The notes: generated by a model not told the origin, from the letters alone. A stretch of 64,000 nucleotides of DNA from Amycolatopsis echigonensis (GCF_014174495.1 NZ_JACJHR010000042.1:1-64000); one strand, 5' to 3'; counted from the stretch's first letter, positions 42,326 to 51,954 are shown. Translations and numbers: made by a program.

Positions 42326-44986
42326 GTGACCCCACGCCGGCCAAGAATGCCCGGACGGCTGTTCGCAGTCGCCGCCCTGACCGCGGCGCTGATCCCCGGC
42401 GTCGCCGGAGCCGCTTCGGCCGGGCCGGAGCCCGGCCAGGCCGCGATCCCCGGTTATCTCATCCAGTCCTCGGCCAAGGTGCCCGACGACGCCTCGGTGT
42501 CGAAGCCCGGCTTCGACACGAAGGGCTGGTACCCGGTCGGCTCGCAGTCGACGGTGTACGCCGGGCTGCTCGCCAACGGCCGCTACTCCGACCCGTTCTA
42601 CTCCACGAACATGAAGAACGTGCCGGCCGCGGACTTCAAGGTTCCGTGGTGGTACCGCGCCGACCTCAAGGTCGCCGACCCGGCGCAGCGCACCTACCTC
42701 GACGTCAGCGGCGTGCTGTCCAAGGCCGACGTCTGGGTCAACGGGACCCGCGTCGCGACCAAGGACGAGGTCAACGGGCCCTACACCCGGCACGACCTCG
42801 ACGTGACCAAGCAGGTCCACGCGGGCGTCAACAGCGTCGCGTTCAAGGTCTACCCGAACGACCCGAACAACGACCTGTCGATGGGCTGGATCGACTGGGC
42901 GCAGACCCCGCCGGACCAGAACATGGGCCTCGCGCGCGAGGTCGTCGTCCGGCACAGCGGGCCGGTGGCGCTCCGCGGCGCGCACGTGGTCACGAAGCTG
43001 AACGTGCCCGCGCTCGACCACGCCGACCTCACGGCGAAGGCCGACGTCCGCAACGACTCCGACGCGCCGGTCCGCACGACAGTGTCCGGCACCGTCGCGG
43101 GCAAGCCGGTCAGCCAGGACGTTTCCCTTGCCGCGCACGAAAAGAAGACAGTCACCTTCCCGGTGATCGGCATCGACCAGCCGCCGGTGTGGTGGCCGGC
43201 CGGCATGGGCGGACAGCCGATGCAGCAGCTGGACCTGACCGCGAGCGTCGGCGGGACCACGTCCGACGCGAGCCACTCCAGCTTCGGCATCCGCGACGTC
43301 AAGGCTCCGCTGAACTCCAGCGGCGGACGGCAGTACGTCGTGAACGGAAAGCCGCTGATGATCAAGGGCGGCGGCTGGTCCCCCGACCTGCTGCTGCGCT
43401 GGGACGCGGGCCGGGCGGCGGACAAGCTCGCCTACGTCAAGAATCTCGGCCTCAACACGGTGCGGCTCGAGGGCCACATCGAGCCCGACGCGTTCTTCGA
43501 CCTCGCGGACCGGATGGGCGTGCTGACCATGCCCGGCTGGGAATGCTGCGACAAGTGGGAAGGCCAGGTCAACGGCGACGAAAAGGGCGAGCCGTGGACC
43601 GAGGCGGACTACCCGATCGCCAAGGCTTCGATGACCGCGGAGGCGCAGCGGCTGCGCGACCACCCGAGCGTGCTGTCCTTCCACATCGGCAGCGACTTCG
43701 CGCCGGACGCGCGGATAGAAAAGGGCTACCTCGACGCGCTGTCGGCGGCGGACTGGCCCGCGGCGGTGATCTCCGCGGCCTCGGCCAAGGCGTCGCCGAA
43801 ACTCGGCCCGTCCGGGATGAAGATGAACGGCCCGTACGACTACGTCCCGCCGAACTACTGGTACGACAAGGCGCACAAAGACGCGGGCGGCGCGTGGAAC
43901 TTCAACTCCGAGACCAGCGCCGGGCCGGACATCCCGACGATGGACACGCTCAAGCGGATGATGACGCCCGCCGAGCTGGACACGCTCTGGAAGAACCCGG
44001 CCGCGCCGCAGTACCACCGCTCCGAATCGGAGACGTTCGCCAACCTGAAGATCTTCGGCGACGCGCTGGCCGGCCGCTACGGCAAGCCGACGAGCCTGGA
44101 CGATTTCGTCCGCAAGGCGCAGCTGGCGCAGTACGAGAACGTCCGCGCGGAGTTCGAATCGCACTCCCGCAACTTCACCGACGCGAAGGACCCGTCGACC
44201 GGGCTCATCTACTGGATGCTCAACAGCGGCTGGACGTCGCTGCACTGGCAGCTGTTCGACGCCTACCTCGACCAGAACGGCTCCTACTTCGGCGCCAAGA
44301 AGGCGAATGAGCCGCTGCACATCCAGTACTCGTACGACACCCGCTCGGCCGAGGTGGTCAACTCCACCACGACGAAGGCGTCCGGCCTGACCGCCACCGT
44401 CGAGCTGTACAACACCGACGGCACGAAGAAGTTCTCGAAGACCAAGAAGGACCTGTCGGTCAACGGCGGCGGCGCGCACGCGAAGGCGCTCGACATCGGT
44501 TCGGTCAGCGGGCTTTCGTCCACCTACCTGGCGAAGCTGGTGCTCACCGATTCGGCGGGCAAGGAGGTCAGCCGGAACGTGTACTGGCTGTCCACCAAGG
44601 ACGACAAGCTCGACTGGAGCAAGTCGGACTGGTACTACACGCCGACCTCCTCGTACGCCGACCTGTCCGGGCTGTCGAAGCTGGGCGCGGCGAAGGTGGC
44701 CACCGCGGCGACCTCCGCACCGGGTCCGGACGGCACGACGGTCACCACGGTGAAGCTCACCAACACCTCGTCGAGCAAGACCCCGGCGTTCATGGTGGAC
44801 ACGCACGTGGTGGACAGCGCGGGCACGCCGGTCCTTCCGGTGTCCTGGTCGGACAACCAGGTCAGCCTGTGGCCGGGCGAATCGGTGACGCTCACCGCCA
44901 CCTACCGCACGGCCGACCTGCACGGTTCGGCTCCGTCGGTGCGGGTCGCGGGCTGGAACACCGGCACACAGACCGTCCGCGGCTGA
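42326..44986 (+). CDS. csxA: Secreted exo-beta-D-glucosaminidase (GH2)
   Basis: An 886-residue exochitosanase that releases glucosamine from the non-reducing end of chitosan. The Sec signal is residues 1-32 (basic start, then an Ala-rich core ending ASA). Beta-sandwich domains flank the GH2 barrel. The acid/base Asp457 lies in HIGSDFAPD and the nucleophile Glu529 in FNSETSAGP. Their 72-residue spacing equals that of the Amycolatopsis CsxA enzyme. A C-terminal Ser/Thr-rich immunoglobulin-like region follows. GAGGAGG stands seven bases before the GTG. It complements the chito-oligosaccharide genes at 20.9-25.3 kb. Confidence 0.95.
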   Translation: MTPRRPRMPGRLFAVAALTAALIPGVAGAASAGPEPGQAAIPGYLIQSSAKVPDDASVSKPGFDTKGWYPVGSQSTVYAGLLANGRYSDPFYSTNMKNVPAADFKVPWWYRADLKVADPAQRTYLDVSGVLSKADVWVNGTRVATKDEVNGPYTRHDLDVTKQVHAGVNSVAFKVYPNDPNNDLSMGWIDWAQTPPDQNMGLAREVVVRHSGPVALRGAHVVTKLNVPALDHADLTAKADVRNDSDAPVRTTVSGTVAGKPVSQDVSLAAHEKKTVTFPVIGIDQPPVWWPAGMGGQPMQQLDLTASVGGTTSDASHSSFGIRDVKAPLNSSGGRQYVVNGKPLMIKGGGWSPDLLLRWDAGRAADKLAYVKNLGLNTVRLEGHIEPDAFFDLADRMGVLTMPGWECCDKWEGQVNGDEKGEPWTEADYPIAKASMTAEAQRLRDHPSVLSFHIGSDFAPDARIEKGYLDALSAADWPAAVISAASAKASPKLGPSGMKMNGPYDYVPPNYWYDKAHKDAGGAWNFNSETSAGPDIPTMDTLKRMMTPAELDTLWKNPAAPQYHRSESETFANLKIFGDALAGRYGKPTSLDDFVRKAQLAQYENVRAEFESHSRNFTDAKDPSTGLIYWMLNSGWTSLHWQLFDAYLDQNGSYFGAKKANEPLHIQYSYDTRSAEVVNSTTTKASGLTATVELYNTDGTKKFSKTKKDLSVNGGGAHAKALDIGSVSGLSSTYLAKLVLTDSAGKEVSRNVYWLSTKDDKLDWSKSDWYYTPTSSYADLSGLSKLGAAKVATAATSAPGPDGTTVTTVKLTNTSSSKTPAFMVDTHVVDSAGTPVLPVSWSDNQVSLWPGESVTLTATYRTADLHGSAPSVRVAGWNTGTQTVRG

Positions 44987-44993
44987 GCACGGC

Positions 44994-45022
44994 GGGACTA
45001 GCGGGCCCGGCCCGCTAGTCCC
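44994..45022. terminator. Shared terminator of csxA and the esterase gene
   Basis: A 12-base perfect stem, GGGACTAGCGGG with its complement, and a 5-base loop. It begins 7 bases after the csxA stop and includes the stop codon of the convergent esterase gene. Confidence 0.82.
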
Positions 45023-46424
45023 ACAGCCGCCGCTGCTCCGGATCCGGATCGGACACGGTCGTGCTGACGTCGTCGAACAGCCGGGTCATCCGGTCTTCCG
45101 GCGCGTACGGGTCCCAGCCCGGATCGCCGGTCGCCACGAACCGGACCCACGTTTCGAACATCTCCTTCGCCATCGCCCGCAGCCGCTCCGGATCGGGGCG
45201 GGCGATGGCGAACAGGAAACGCCAGTTCGGGTTGCGGACATCGTCGAACACGAACGGCAGGTCCACCCCGTGCGCCGCGCCGAGGCCGCGCCCGCGCGGC
45301 GCGATCCGCCAGTCCAGCCGGTACATCCACGCCGTGCCGCCCGCCGCGTGCTGGGCCTCGGCGAGCCGGATCGCCGGCAGCCACCAGTCCCCCGCCGTGC
45401 GGACGCGGTTCACCAGCTGGTCTTCCGGCCAGTCCGGCAGCAGGTCCCGGTACGCCTCGGTCATCCGGGCGATGTCGTCCGGTTCGAGCATCGTCGAGCC
45501 GGTGCCGAGCAGTTTCGCGCCGCCGGTTTGCAGCCAGGAGAACAGATCCTGCTCGTCCGCGGTGGTCCCGGTGAGGATCCGGACCTCCCGCGCGGCGCCG
45601 TCCGCGACCGCTTCTCCGGGCCGCCGAGGCAGAAGCTCCCCGTCGACCACCACCCGGTACGGCACGAGCGTGCCGAGCTGAGCCGTGACCCGTTGCTGCG
45701 CGGTCAGAATCTCCGTGACCGGCAGCGTGGACAGATCGGCGTTTCCCAGCTCGGCCAGCACCGCCTCGCCGACAGCTTCCGCCTCGGCAGGGGTGTGCAC
45801 GACGGAACCCACGCCCGTGCCGCTCTGCACGATCGCCTGGCCGAACAGCCCGCGCGCGGCCGGAACCGCCAGCAACGTCCCCACGGTGCGGCCTCCATTG
45901 GACTGCCCGGCGAGCGTGACGCGGCGGGGGTCGCCGCCGAACGCGGCCACGTTGTCGCGGACCCATTCCAGCGCCAGCACTTGGTCGTGCAGCGAGAGAT
46001 TCCCGTCGGAAACCCCGGGCAGCCGGAGCAGGCCGAGCACCCCGAGCCGATACCCGACGGTCACGACGACCACGCCGTTGCGGGCGTACGCGGACGCGTC
46101 GAACTGATGCGGAGCGCCCATCACCCCGCCGCCGCCGTGGATCCACACGAGCACCGGGTACGAGCCGGGCGCTTCGGGTGCGTAGACGTTGACGTACAGG
46201 CAGTCCTCGTCGCCGACGAAGCGTTTCCCGGTCACGTCGGGCTGCGGAGCTTTGCCCGCGAACTCCGTCGCGTCGCGCACCCCGGTCCAGGAAGCGACCG
46301 GCACCGGCGGCCGGAACCGCAACTCCCCCACCGGCGGCTCCGCGAACGGGACCCCCAGGAAAAACCCGACTCCGTCCCGCACCTCGCCGCGGACGGCACC
46401 GGCCCGCGTCTCCACCGTCGTCAC
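45015..46424 (-). CDS. Type B carboxylesterase
   Basis: A 469-residue esterase of the acetylcholinesterase-like family, without a signal peptide. The oxyanion loop is WIHGGGGVMG. The nucleophile elbow is GQSNGG instead of the usual GESAGG. The acidic residue lies near TTADEQDLF, and the catalytic His in GAAHGVDLPFVF. The N-terminal VRGEVRDGVGFFLGVPFAEPP and EDCLYVNVYAP are classic. Natural substrates are unknown; such enzymes cleave simple esters and some drugs. Confidence 0.92.
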   Translation of the reverse strand: MTTVETRAGAVRGEVRDGVGFFLGVPFAEPPVGELRFRPPVPVASWTGVRDATEFAGKAPQPDVTGKRFVGDEDCLYVNVYAPEAPGSYPVLVWIHGGGGVMGAPHQFDASAYARNGVVVVTVGYRLGVLGLLRLPGVSDGNLSLHDQVLALEWVRDNVAAFGGDPRRVTLAGQSNGGRTVGTLLAVPAARGLFGQAIVQSGTGVGSVVHTPAEAEAVGEAVLAELGNADLSTLPVTEILTAQQRVTAQLGTLVPYRVVVDGELLPRRPGEAVADGAAREVRILTGTTADEQDLFSWLQTGGAKLLGTGSTMLEPDDIARMTEAYRDLLPDWPEDQLVNRVRTAGDWWLPAIRLAEAQHAAGGTAWMYRLDWRIAPRGRGLGAAHGVDLPFVFDDVRNPNWRFLFAIARPDPERLRAMAKEMFETWVRFVATGDPGWDPYAPEDRMTRLFDDVSTTVSDPDPEQRRLWD

Positions 46425-46483
46425 GACCGCAGCCTAACGCCGGTCCGTGCGCACGCTCCGAGGCCGCGGGTGATGATTGTGCG

Positions 46484-48361
46484 GTGGAAATCGCAGCGGA
46501 ACTGGTGGCGCTGGTCCTGACGGTCCTCCTGGTGACCGTCGTCGCGCGCCGGATGGACTGGTCCGCGCCGCTGTGCCTGGTCGCGGTCGGCGTCGCGGTG
46601 TCGTTCGTCCCCGGAGTGCCGCAGTACGAACTGGACCCGGAAGTCGTCCTCATCGGACTCCTGCCGCCGTTGCTGTACTCGGCGTCGATCCAGACGTCGC
46701 TGATCGCGTTCCGCAAGCTTCGCGGGCCGATCGCGCTGCTGTCGGTCGGGCTCGTCGTGTTCACGGCGTTCGGCGTCGGGCTGGTCGCCTGGCTGGTCGT
46801 GCCGGGATTGCCGCTGGCCGCCGGGATCGCGCTGGGCGCGATCGTCGCGCCGCCGGACGCGGTGGCGGCGAGCGTGGTCGCGCGGCGGGTCGGGATGCCG
46901 CGCAAGCTCGTCCGGCTGCTGGAGGGCGAAAGCCTCTTCAACGACGCCGCCGCGCTCGTCGCGCTGCGCACCGCGATCGCGGCGATCGCCGGAGCGGTCA
47001 GCCTCTGGCAGGTCGGTCTCGACTTCCTCCTCGCGGCCGTCGGCGGGATCGTCGTCGGCTTCCTCGTCGGGCTGATCGTCACGTACGTGCGGGCGAAGCT
47101 GGAGGACACGATCACCGACACCGCGCTGTCGTTCGCGGTGCCCTTCGCGGCGTACCTGCTCGCTGAAGCGGTGCACGGATCCGGTGTGCTGGCGGTGGTC
47201 GTCACCGGGCTCATCCAGGGGCACCAGACGCCGCGGATCCAGTCCGGGCCGTCGCGGCTGGCGAGCAGGCTGAACTGGGAGACCGTCCAGTTCCTGCTGG
47301 AGAACATGGTCTTCCTGCTGATCGGCCTGCAAGTGCGGAGAATCCTGCACGAGGTCGGCAAGAGCGGGCTGACGCTGGGGCAGCTCGCCGGGATCTGCGC
47401 CGCGGTGCTCGCCGCGACGATCCTGACCCGCATGCTGTGGATGGTCGGGATCGGCGTGGTGAAACGCGTCCTGAAGACCCTGGGCTTCCAGCGAGGCAAG
47501 GTGTGGCCGTGGCGCTATTCGGCGGTGATCGCGTGGGCCGGGATGCGCGGCGTGGTCACGCTCGCCGCGGCGTTCGTGCTGCCCGCGGACACCCCGCAGC
47601 GCGCGGTGCTCGTGCTGGCCGCGTTCGTGGTGGTGGCCGGGACGCTCGTGGTGCAGGGCATGACGCTGCCGCCGCTGATCCGGCGGCTGCGGCTGCCCCG
47701 TCCGGACCCGGCGGAGGACGCGCTGCAGGAAGCCGCCGTGCTGCACGACATGACCCGGGCCGCGCTCGCGAAACTCGAGGAACTGCGCCGTCCGGAAGAT
47801 CCGCCCGAGGTGATCGAGCGGTTGCGCGACCGGTTGCAGGGCCGCTCCGACGCCGCGTGGGAGCAGCTCGGCAGGCAGAGCGCGCTCGCCGAAACCCCGA
47901 GCGACGCCTACCGCCGGCTTCGCGTCCAGCTGCTGGAAACCGAACGCGAACAGTTCCTGAGCGCGCGCGACCGGGGAACCGCCGACGACGCGGTGCTGCG
48001 CCGCGTGCTGGCCCGGCTCGACATCGAAGAATCCATGCTCGACCGCGACGACGAGGAACCGCCGGTGGCCGAACGCGAACTCAGCACCCCCGCCGCCACG
48101 GCCGGGTCGTGCAAGCACCTCGACCACGAATGGCCGGAGCAGGAGCCCAGTTCCCGGGACTCCTGTGCCGAATGCCTCGAGGCCGGGCTGACCTGGGTGC
48201 ACCTGCGGATGTGCCTCAAGTGCGGGCACGTCGCCTGCTGCGACTCGTCGCCGGGCAAGCACGCGTCGCAGCATTTCCACGAGACCCGGCATCCGGTCAT
48301 GCGCAGCTTCGAGCCGGGCGAGACGTGGCGGTGGTGCTTCGTGGACAAGCAACTCGGTTGA
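46484..48361 (+). CDS. NhaP-type Na+/H+ antiporter with a C-terminal UBP zinc finger
   Basis: A 625-residue CPA1 antiporter. Residues 1-410 form about 12 membrane segments with the ion-site motif APPDAVAA and SLFNDAAALVAL, plus WAGMRGVVTLAAAF. A helical cytosolic linker runs to about 535. The last 85 residues are a ZnF-UBP domain: CKHLDHEW, CAECLEAG, CLKCGHVACCDSSPGKHASQHFHETRHPV and W-R-W-C. UBP fingers bind free C-terminal diglycine or similar tails in eukaryotes; here the domain may sense a small protein tail or zinc and gate transport. The fusion is real: no stop or start lies between the parts. Confidence 0.93.
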   Translation: MEIAAELVALVLTVLLVTVVARRMDWSAPLCLVAVGVAVSFVPGVPQYELDPEVVLIGLLPPLLYSASIQTSLIAFRKLRGPIALLSVGLVVFTAFGVGLVAWLVVPGLPLAAGIALGAIVAPPDAVAASVVARRVGMPRKLVRLLEGESLFNDAAALVALRTAIAAIAGAVSLWQVGLDFLLAAVGGIVVGFLVGLIVTYVRAKLEDTITDTALSFAVPFAAYLLAEAVHGSGVLAVVVTGLIQGHQTPRIQSGPSRLASRLNWETVQFLLENMVFLLIGLQVRRILHEVGKSGLTLGQLAGICAAVLAATILTRMLWMVGIGVVKRVLKTLGFQRGKVWPWRYSAVIAWAGMRGVVTLAAAFVLPADTPQRAVLVLAAFVVVAGTLVVQGMTLPPLIRRLRLPRPDPAEDALQEAAVLHDMTRAALAKLEELRRPEDPPEVIERLRDRLQGRSDAAWEQLGRQSALAETPSDAYRRLRVQLLETEREQFLSARDRGTADDAVLRRVLARLDIEESMLDRDDEEPPVAERELSTPAATAGSCKHLDHEWPEQEPSSRDSCAECLEAGLTWVHLRMCLKCGHVACCDSSPGKHASQHFHETRHPVMRSFEPGETWRWCFVDKQLG

Positions 48362-48383
48362 GCCGACCGGTTAGGGTCGGGGC

Positions 48384-49070
48384 ATGAGCACGCCCGAACA
48401 GGAAGTCGAGTACCGCCAGCACCGCTTCAGCCCGCCTTCGGGCGCCACTGAGATTTTCCTGGTGCGCCACGGGGAATCGATGCCGCAACGGCTCAGCGAG
48501 CCGTTCGATCTCGTCGACGGCCAGGCCGACCCGGACCTCGCGCCGGAAGGCCGCGACCACGCCGCGCGCGTGGGCGAGCGGCTGGCGTCGGAACGCATCG
48601 AAGCGCTGTACGTGACCACTTTGCGGCGCACCGCGCAGACCGCGGCGCCGCTGGCGGAAAAGCTCGGCCTCACCCCGGTCGTCGAGCCGGATCTGCGCGA
48701 GATCCACCTGGGCGAATGGGAAAACGGGCTGTTCCGGAAGCACACCGCCGAGGGGCATCCGCTGGCGCAGAAGCTGTGGGAAGAACAGCGGTGGGACGTC
48801 CTGCCCGGCGCGGAATCCGACGAAGCGTTCGGCAGGCGGATCCGGGCCGCGCTCACGCGCATCGCCGCGGCGCATCCGGACCAGCGGGTCGCGGTGTTCA
48901 CCCACGGCGGCGTGATCGGCGAGGCGTTCGCCCAGGCGAGCCGCGCGCTGGAACGGTTCGCGTTCCTCGGCGCGGACAACGGATCGATCTCCCACCTCGT
49001 GGTGCACGGCGACAACTGGCTGATCCGCGGCTTCAACGACCGCTCTCACCTGGCCGCCCCGCTCGGCTGA
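48384..49070 (+). CDS. Histidine phosphatase family protein (phosphoglycerate-mutase-like)
   Basis: A 228-residue cytosolic phosphatase. The RHG motif is FLVRHGESMP (His at about residue 28), the second Arg lies in TTLRRTAQTA, the acid in REIHLGEWEN, and the second His in AVFTHGGVIGE. Substrate unknown. Its last 25 bases overlap the convergent permease gene, so the two stops cross. Confidence 0.9.
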   Translation: MSTPEQEVEYRQHRFSPPSGATEIFLVRHGESMPQRLSEPFDLVDGQADPDLAPEGRDHAARVGERLASERIEALYVTTLRRTAQTAAPLAEKLGLTPVVEPDLREIHLGEWENGLFRKHTAEGHPLAQKLWEEQRWDVLPGAESDEAFGRRIRAALTRIAAAHPDQRVAVFTHGGVIGEAFAQASRALERFAFLGADNGSISHLVVHGDNWLIRGFNDRSHLAAPLG

Positions 49071-49816
49071 GCCGGCTCGTCGCGGCGGATCGACCCCGCC
49101 GCGACGAGCTGCACCGTCACCAGCACGGCGATCGCCTCCGCGGCCAGGAGGCCGATCAGCACCAGCACCTGCGTCGTACCGGCCTGAAGCGGGCTCGCCC
49201 CGCCCAGCAGGACGCCGACGTACGCGCCCGGCAAGGTCACCAGGCCGACCGTCCGGGTCTGGTCGAGCGCCGGGATCAACGCGTGTCCCGCCGACGGACG
49301 GCAGATCTCCAGCGCGGCGTGCCTAGGGAGAAATCCCAGCGCGAGCGCGGCTTCGTACTCACCGCGGCGTTGCTTGAGTTCGTCGAGCGCGCGGCGGGCC
49401 GCCTGCGAGGTCGCGGTCATCGACCCGCCGATCACGATTCCCGCGACCGGCACGACGGCGATCGGCTTCGCCGGAACGACGCCGGAACCGAGCACCAGCC
49501 CCAGCACCGGAACAACGCCGGACGCCAGGGACAGCGCGACCCACCCGATCCGCCGCGGCACCCCGATCCGGCTGGCGGACGTCGCGGCGGCGATGGAGAA
49601 CATCGCGAGCACGAACAGGCCGGTCAGCCAGTCCGAACGCAGGATGACCGTGATGACCAGGGAGACGAGCGCGAGCTGCACGACGGCGCGGACGGCCGCG
49701 ACGACCACCGCCCGGCCCTGCCCGAGCTGCCCGAACCGGACGACGGCCGCCCCCGCGAGCGTCAGCACCGCGAGCACGGCGATGAGCGCGGGCCCGAATC
49801 CGATCGCACCGTTCAC
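49046..49816 (-). CDS. FetB-like ABC permease (UPF0014)
   Basis: A 256-residue membrane protein with about six hydrophobic segments. UPF0014 signatures are AAVRAVVQLALVSLVI, GIVIGGSMTATSQAARRAL and the C-terminal GLVTLPGAYVGVLLGGASPLQAGTTQ. FetAB exports iron and protects against peroxide in Escherichia coli. No fetA-like ATPase lies next to it, so its partner is elsewhere. The 3' end overlaps the phosphatase gene on the other strand. Confidence 0.87.
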   Translation of the reverse strand: MNGAIGFGPALIAVLAVLTLAGAAVVRFGQLGQGRAVVVAAVRAVVQLALVSLVITVILRSDWLTGLFVLAMFSIAAATSASRIGVPRRIGWVALSLASGVVPVLGLVLGSGVVPAKPIAVVPVAGIVIGGSMTATSQAARRALDELKQRRGEYEAALALGFLPRHAALEICRPSAGHALIPALDQTRTVGLVTLPGAYVGVLLGGASPLQAGTTQVLVLIGLLAAEAIAVLVTVQLVAAGSIRRDEPAQPSGAAR

Positions 49817-50040
49817 GGTGGTGATCCTGCCGCAGGCCGGGACTCGTCGCGGTGAGCCGGGCCCTTCTCCGTGCCCAGCGCTGAGGTTTTCTCTCCGGAG
49901 CGGAGTGCGATGCCCCGAAAGCGAAGCCTATGCGGGCCCGCCTCTTCTGCCGGTCCGGCGAGCAGCACGCCCGCGAGTCCGCCGCATACGCTGGGAAACC
50001 CCAGCGCGGCTTTGGGTGCGGAGCTGGAGGTCCGCCCAGG

Positions 50041-50520
50041 TCAGGCGCTGCAGCTGAGCTGCCGCCCCTCCCCCGCCACCGATTTCTCGGCGACCACGTG
50101 CCCGTCCACCCGGATCCGGCACAGCAGCGCCCCGGTGCTCTGCGCGACCAGGCTGCTGAACACCGGCTGCTCGGCGATGGTCGTCCGCTGTACCGTGACC
50201 GACCAGGGCAGCCGCACCGCGGCCTGTTGTTCGAGGTCGCCGCCGGCCGCGACGTAGGTGAGGTTGCGCGCGACGTCCTCGCCGGTCAGTTCGTAGACGA
50301 CCGTGCGGGTCACCTCGCGCGCGATCGCCGGTTCGACGGTCACCGACGGCACCGACGCGGCCGGAGCGGGCCGGTCCGGGGTCGCTTTCGGCATGACGTA
50401 CCACGCGACGGCGACCGCGACGGCGATGACGCCGACCACGACCACCCCGCTTCCGAGCGGCCGCAGCCTGCCCGGTTCCCCCCGAACCGCCGTGGGCCGG
50501 GTCGCGCCAGGAACACCCAT
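50041..50520 (-). CDS. MmpS-like membrane-anchored protein
   Basis: A 159-residue protein with one N-terminal membrane segment (about residues 26-43), then an extracytoplasmic domain with the MmpS pattern: TVVYELTGEDVARNLTYVAAGGDLEQ, LPWSV, GALLCRIRVDGHVVAEKS and a closing Cys, giving the family's disulfide pair. MmpS proteins assist MmpL exporters, but no mmpL gene is nearby. The ATG at 50520 is used; upstream codons add only a basic stretch. Confidence 0.8.
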   Translation of the reverse strand: MGVPGATRPTAVRGEPGRLRPLGSGVVVVGVIAVAVAVAWYVMPKATPDRPAPAASVPSVTVEPAIAREVTRTVVYELTGEDVARNLTYVAAGGDLEQQAAVRLPWSVTVQRTTIAEQPVFSSLVAQSTGALLCRIRVDGHVVAEKSVAGEGRQLSCSA

Positions 50521-50718
50521 GGAGAGGTCTTCTCTTCTCGAGCGCACTTCCCGCGAGTGCGACGTCTGGTTCTTCGCCGGACCGTTACACGGCGTTAGCC
50601 AACCCGAGAAAATTGACTTCTATTCACCCTGATGGGGGTAAAGGGCGTTCGCTCACGGGCACGGTCACCACGCACGATGCCGATGACGCTCGCGCGCTCC
50701 GGAGCTGACGCAGGGTGA

Positions 50719-51117
50719 TCAGTCGACGAGCCCCGCCTCGGACAGCATCCGCAGCACGCGCTGTCCGGCGGGTGGGCACGCGGCGGCGTCCGCGGCGCGC
50801 AGCCAGGCGGCCTCGGCGATCTCCGCCGACGGCTCCGGTTCGCCGGTGTGGTCGGCGGTGTAGCAGGTCATCCGGACGCGGCGGCCGTCGGCGAAACCGT
50901 CGGCCTGCTCGTCGAGGAGCGCGAAGAACCGGAAGCTGAGCGGGTCGAGCGCGACGCCCAGTTCCTCGCGGATCTCCCGGCACAAACCCTCGACGTCGCC
51001 CTCGCCGGGTTCGCGCTTGCCGCCGGGGAGATAGAACTTTTCCTTGCCGGTCGTGCGGACGGACAGCAGCCGGCGGTCCCGTACGTGGACCCAGGCCAAG
51101 GCATCGATCGGGGTCAT
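50719..51117 (-). CDS. NUDIX hydrolase
   Basis: A 132-residue single-domain pyrophosphohydrolase. The Nudix box is complete: GGKREPGEGDVEGLCREIREELG. The metal-binding Glu residues of REIREELG are present. The small size suggests MutT-like clean-up of damaged nucleotides or of other nucleoside diphosphate derivatives. The start codon lies 38 bases from the divergent AraC-type gene. Confidence 0.9.
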   Translation of the reverse strand: MTPIDALAWVHVRDRRLLSVRTTGKEKFYLPGGKREPGEGDVEGLCREIREELGVALDPLSFRFFALLDEQADGFADGRRVRMTCYTADHTGEPEPSAEIAEAAWLRAADAAACPPAGQRVLRMLSEAGLVD

Positions 51118-51155
51118 GGAGGCATTCTGTCGTACCCGCGAGGCATGATCGCGGG

Positions 51156-51953
51156 GTGTACTCGGAAAGCCCGCCGCCGCACTCGCTGCGCCGCCTCGTG
51201 CGGTGCCGCTGGGAATCGGCGGAGCCCGGCCCGAAGCGGATCGTCCCCGACGGGTGCGTGGACCTCGTCGCCGATGCCGGCCAGGTGTTCGTGGCCGGGC
51301 CGGACACGACGGCGTGGACGTCGGTCTTCCCGCCCGGCACGCGGCTGCGCGGCCTGCGCTTCCAGCCGGGAGCGGCAGCGGCGATGCTCGGCGTGGGCGC
51401 GGACGAACTGCGCGACAGCCGGGTCTCGCTGACGGACCTCTGGAACCACCGCGGCGCGACCCTCGCCGACGAGATCCTCAGCGGCCGCGATCTCGCCGAC
51501 GCGATGGCCGACGTCGCGGCGGCCCGGGCGGCTGCCGCGGACCCGGTAGTGGAGCGGATGCTGGCGCAGTTAGCCGCCGAGATTCCCGTCCGAGGGGAGT
51601 CTCGTTCTCCCCGGCAACCGGCGCGCTCGGGCACGCAAGCCGCAGCGCGTTCGGCCGCACTGGACGTGCGACCGGCACGGCGTCAGGCCAACGCCGACGG
51701 CCCCTCGGCGTGGCATCCGGCAAAAGCAGACCGAAGCGAACGCCAGGCGCGCCGCTTGTTCACCCTCGCGGTCGGCTACGGACCGGCCACCTACCGCCGC
51801 GTCCTGCGCTTCCAACGAGCCGTCGCACTGGCACCCGCCACGGCGACGCTCGCCGACCTGGCCGTCGCCGCGGGGTACGCCGATCAACCGCACCTCACCC
51901 GCGAATGCCGGGCCCTCACCGGCCTCACCCCGGGCGCCTACTTCGCCCGGTAA
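51156..51953 (+). CDS. AraC-family regulator with an insertion in its DNA-binding domain
   Basis: A 265-residue protein. Residues 1-125 are the small sensor domain typical of this AraC subgroup (PDGCVDLVADAGQVFVAGPD). The DNA-binding part should read continuously from LAAEIGLSERQLRRRF. Instead LAQLAAEIPVRGE is followed by about 40-45 Arg/Ala/Pro/Ser-rich residues before RSERQARRLFTLAVGYGPATY. The second HTH (TLADLAVAAGYADQPHLTREC) is intact. The insert contains a near-perfect inverted repeat (GCCAACGCCGA...TCGGCGTGGC, about 51691-51717). First-helix function may be lost. Convergent with the FGGY kinase gene, one base apart. Confidence 0.82.
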   Translation: MYSESPPPHSLRRLVRCRWESAEPGPKRIVPDGCVDLVADAGQVFVAGPDTTAWTSVFPPGTRLRGLRFQPGAAAAMLGVGADELRDSRVSLTDLWNHRGATLADEILSGRDLADAMADVAAARAAAADPVVERMLAQLAAEIPVRGESRSPRQPARSGTQAAARSAALDVRPARRQANADGPSAWHPAKADRSERQARRLFTLAVGYGPATYRRVLRFQRAVALAPATATLADLAVAAGYADQPHLTRECRALTGLTPGAYFAR

Positions 51954-51954
51954 C

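Noticed and set aside
48384..49816. Operon linking the histidine phosphatase and the FetB-like permease
   Set aside because: The genes are on opposite strands and overlap only at their 3' ends, so they are convergent and not co-transcribed.
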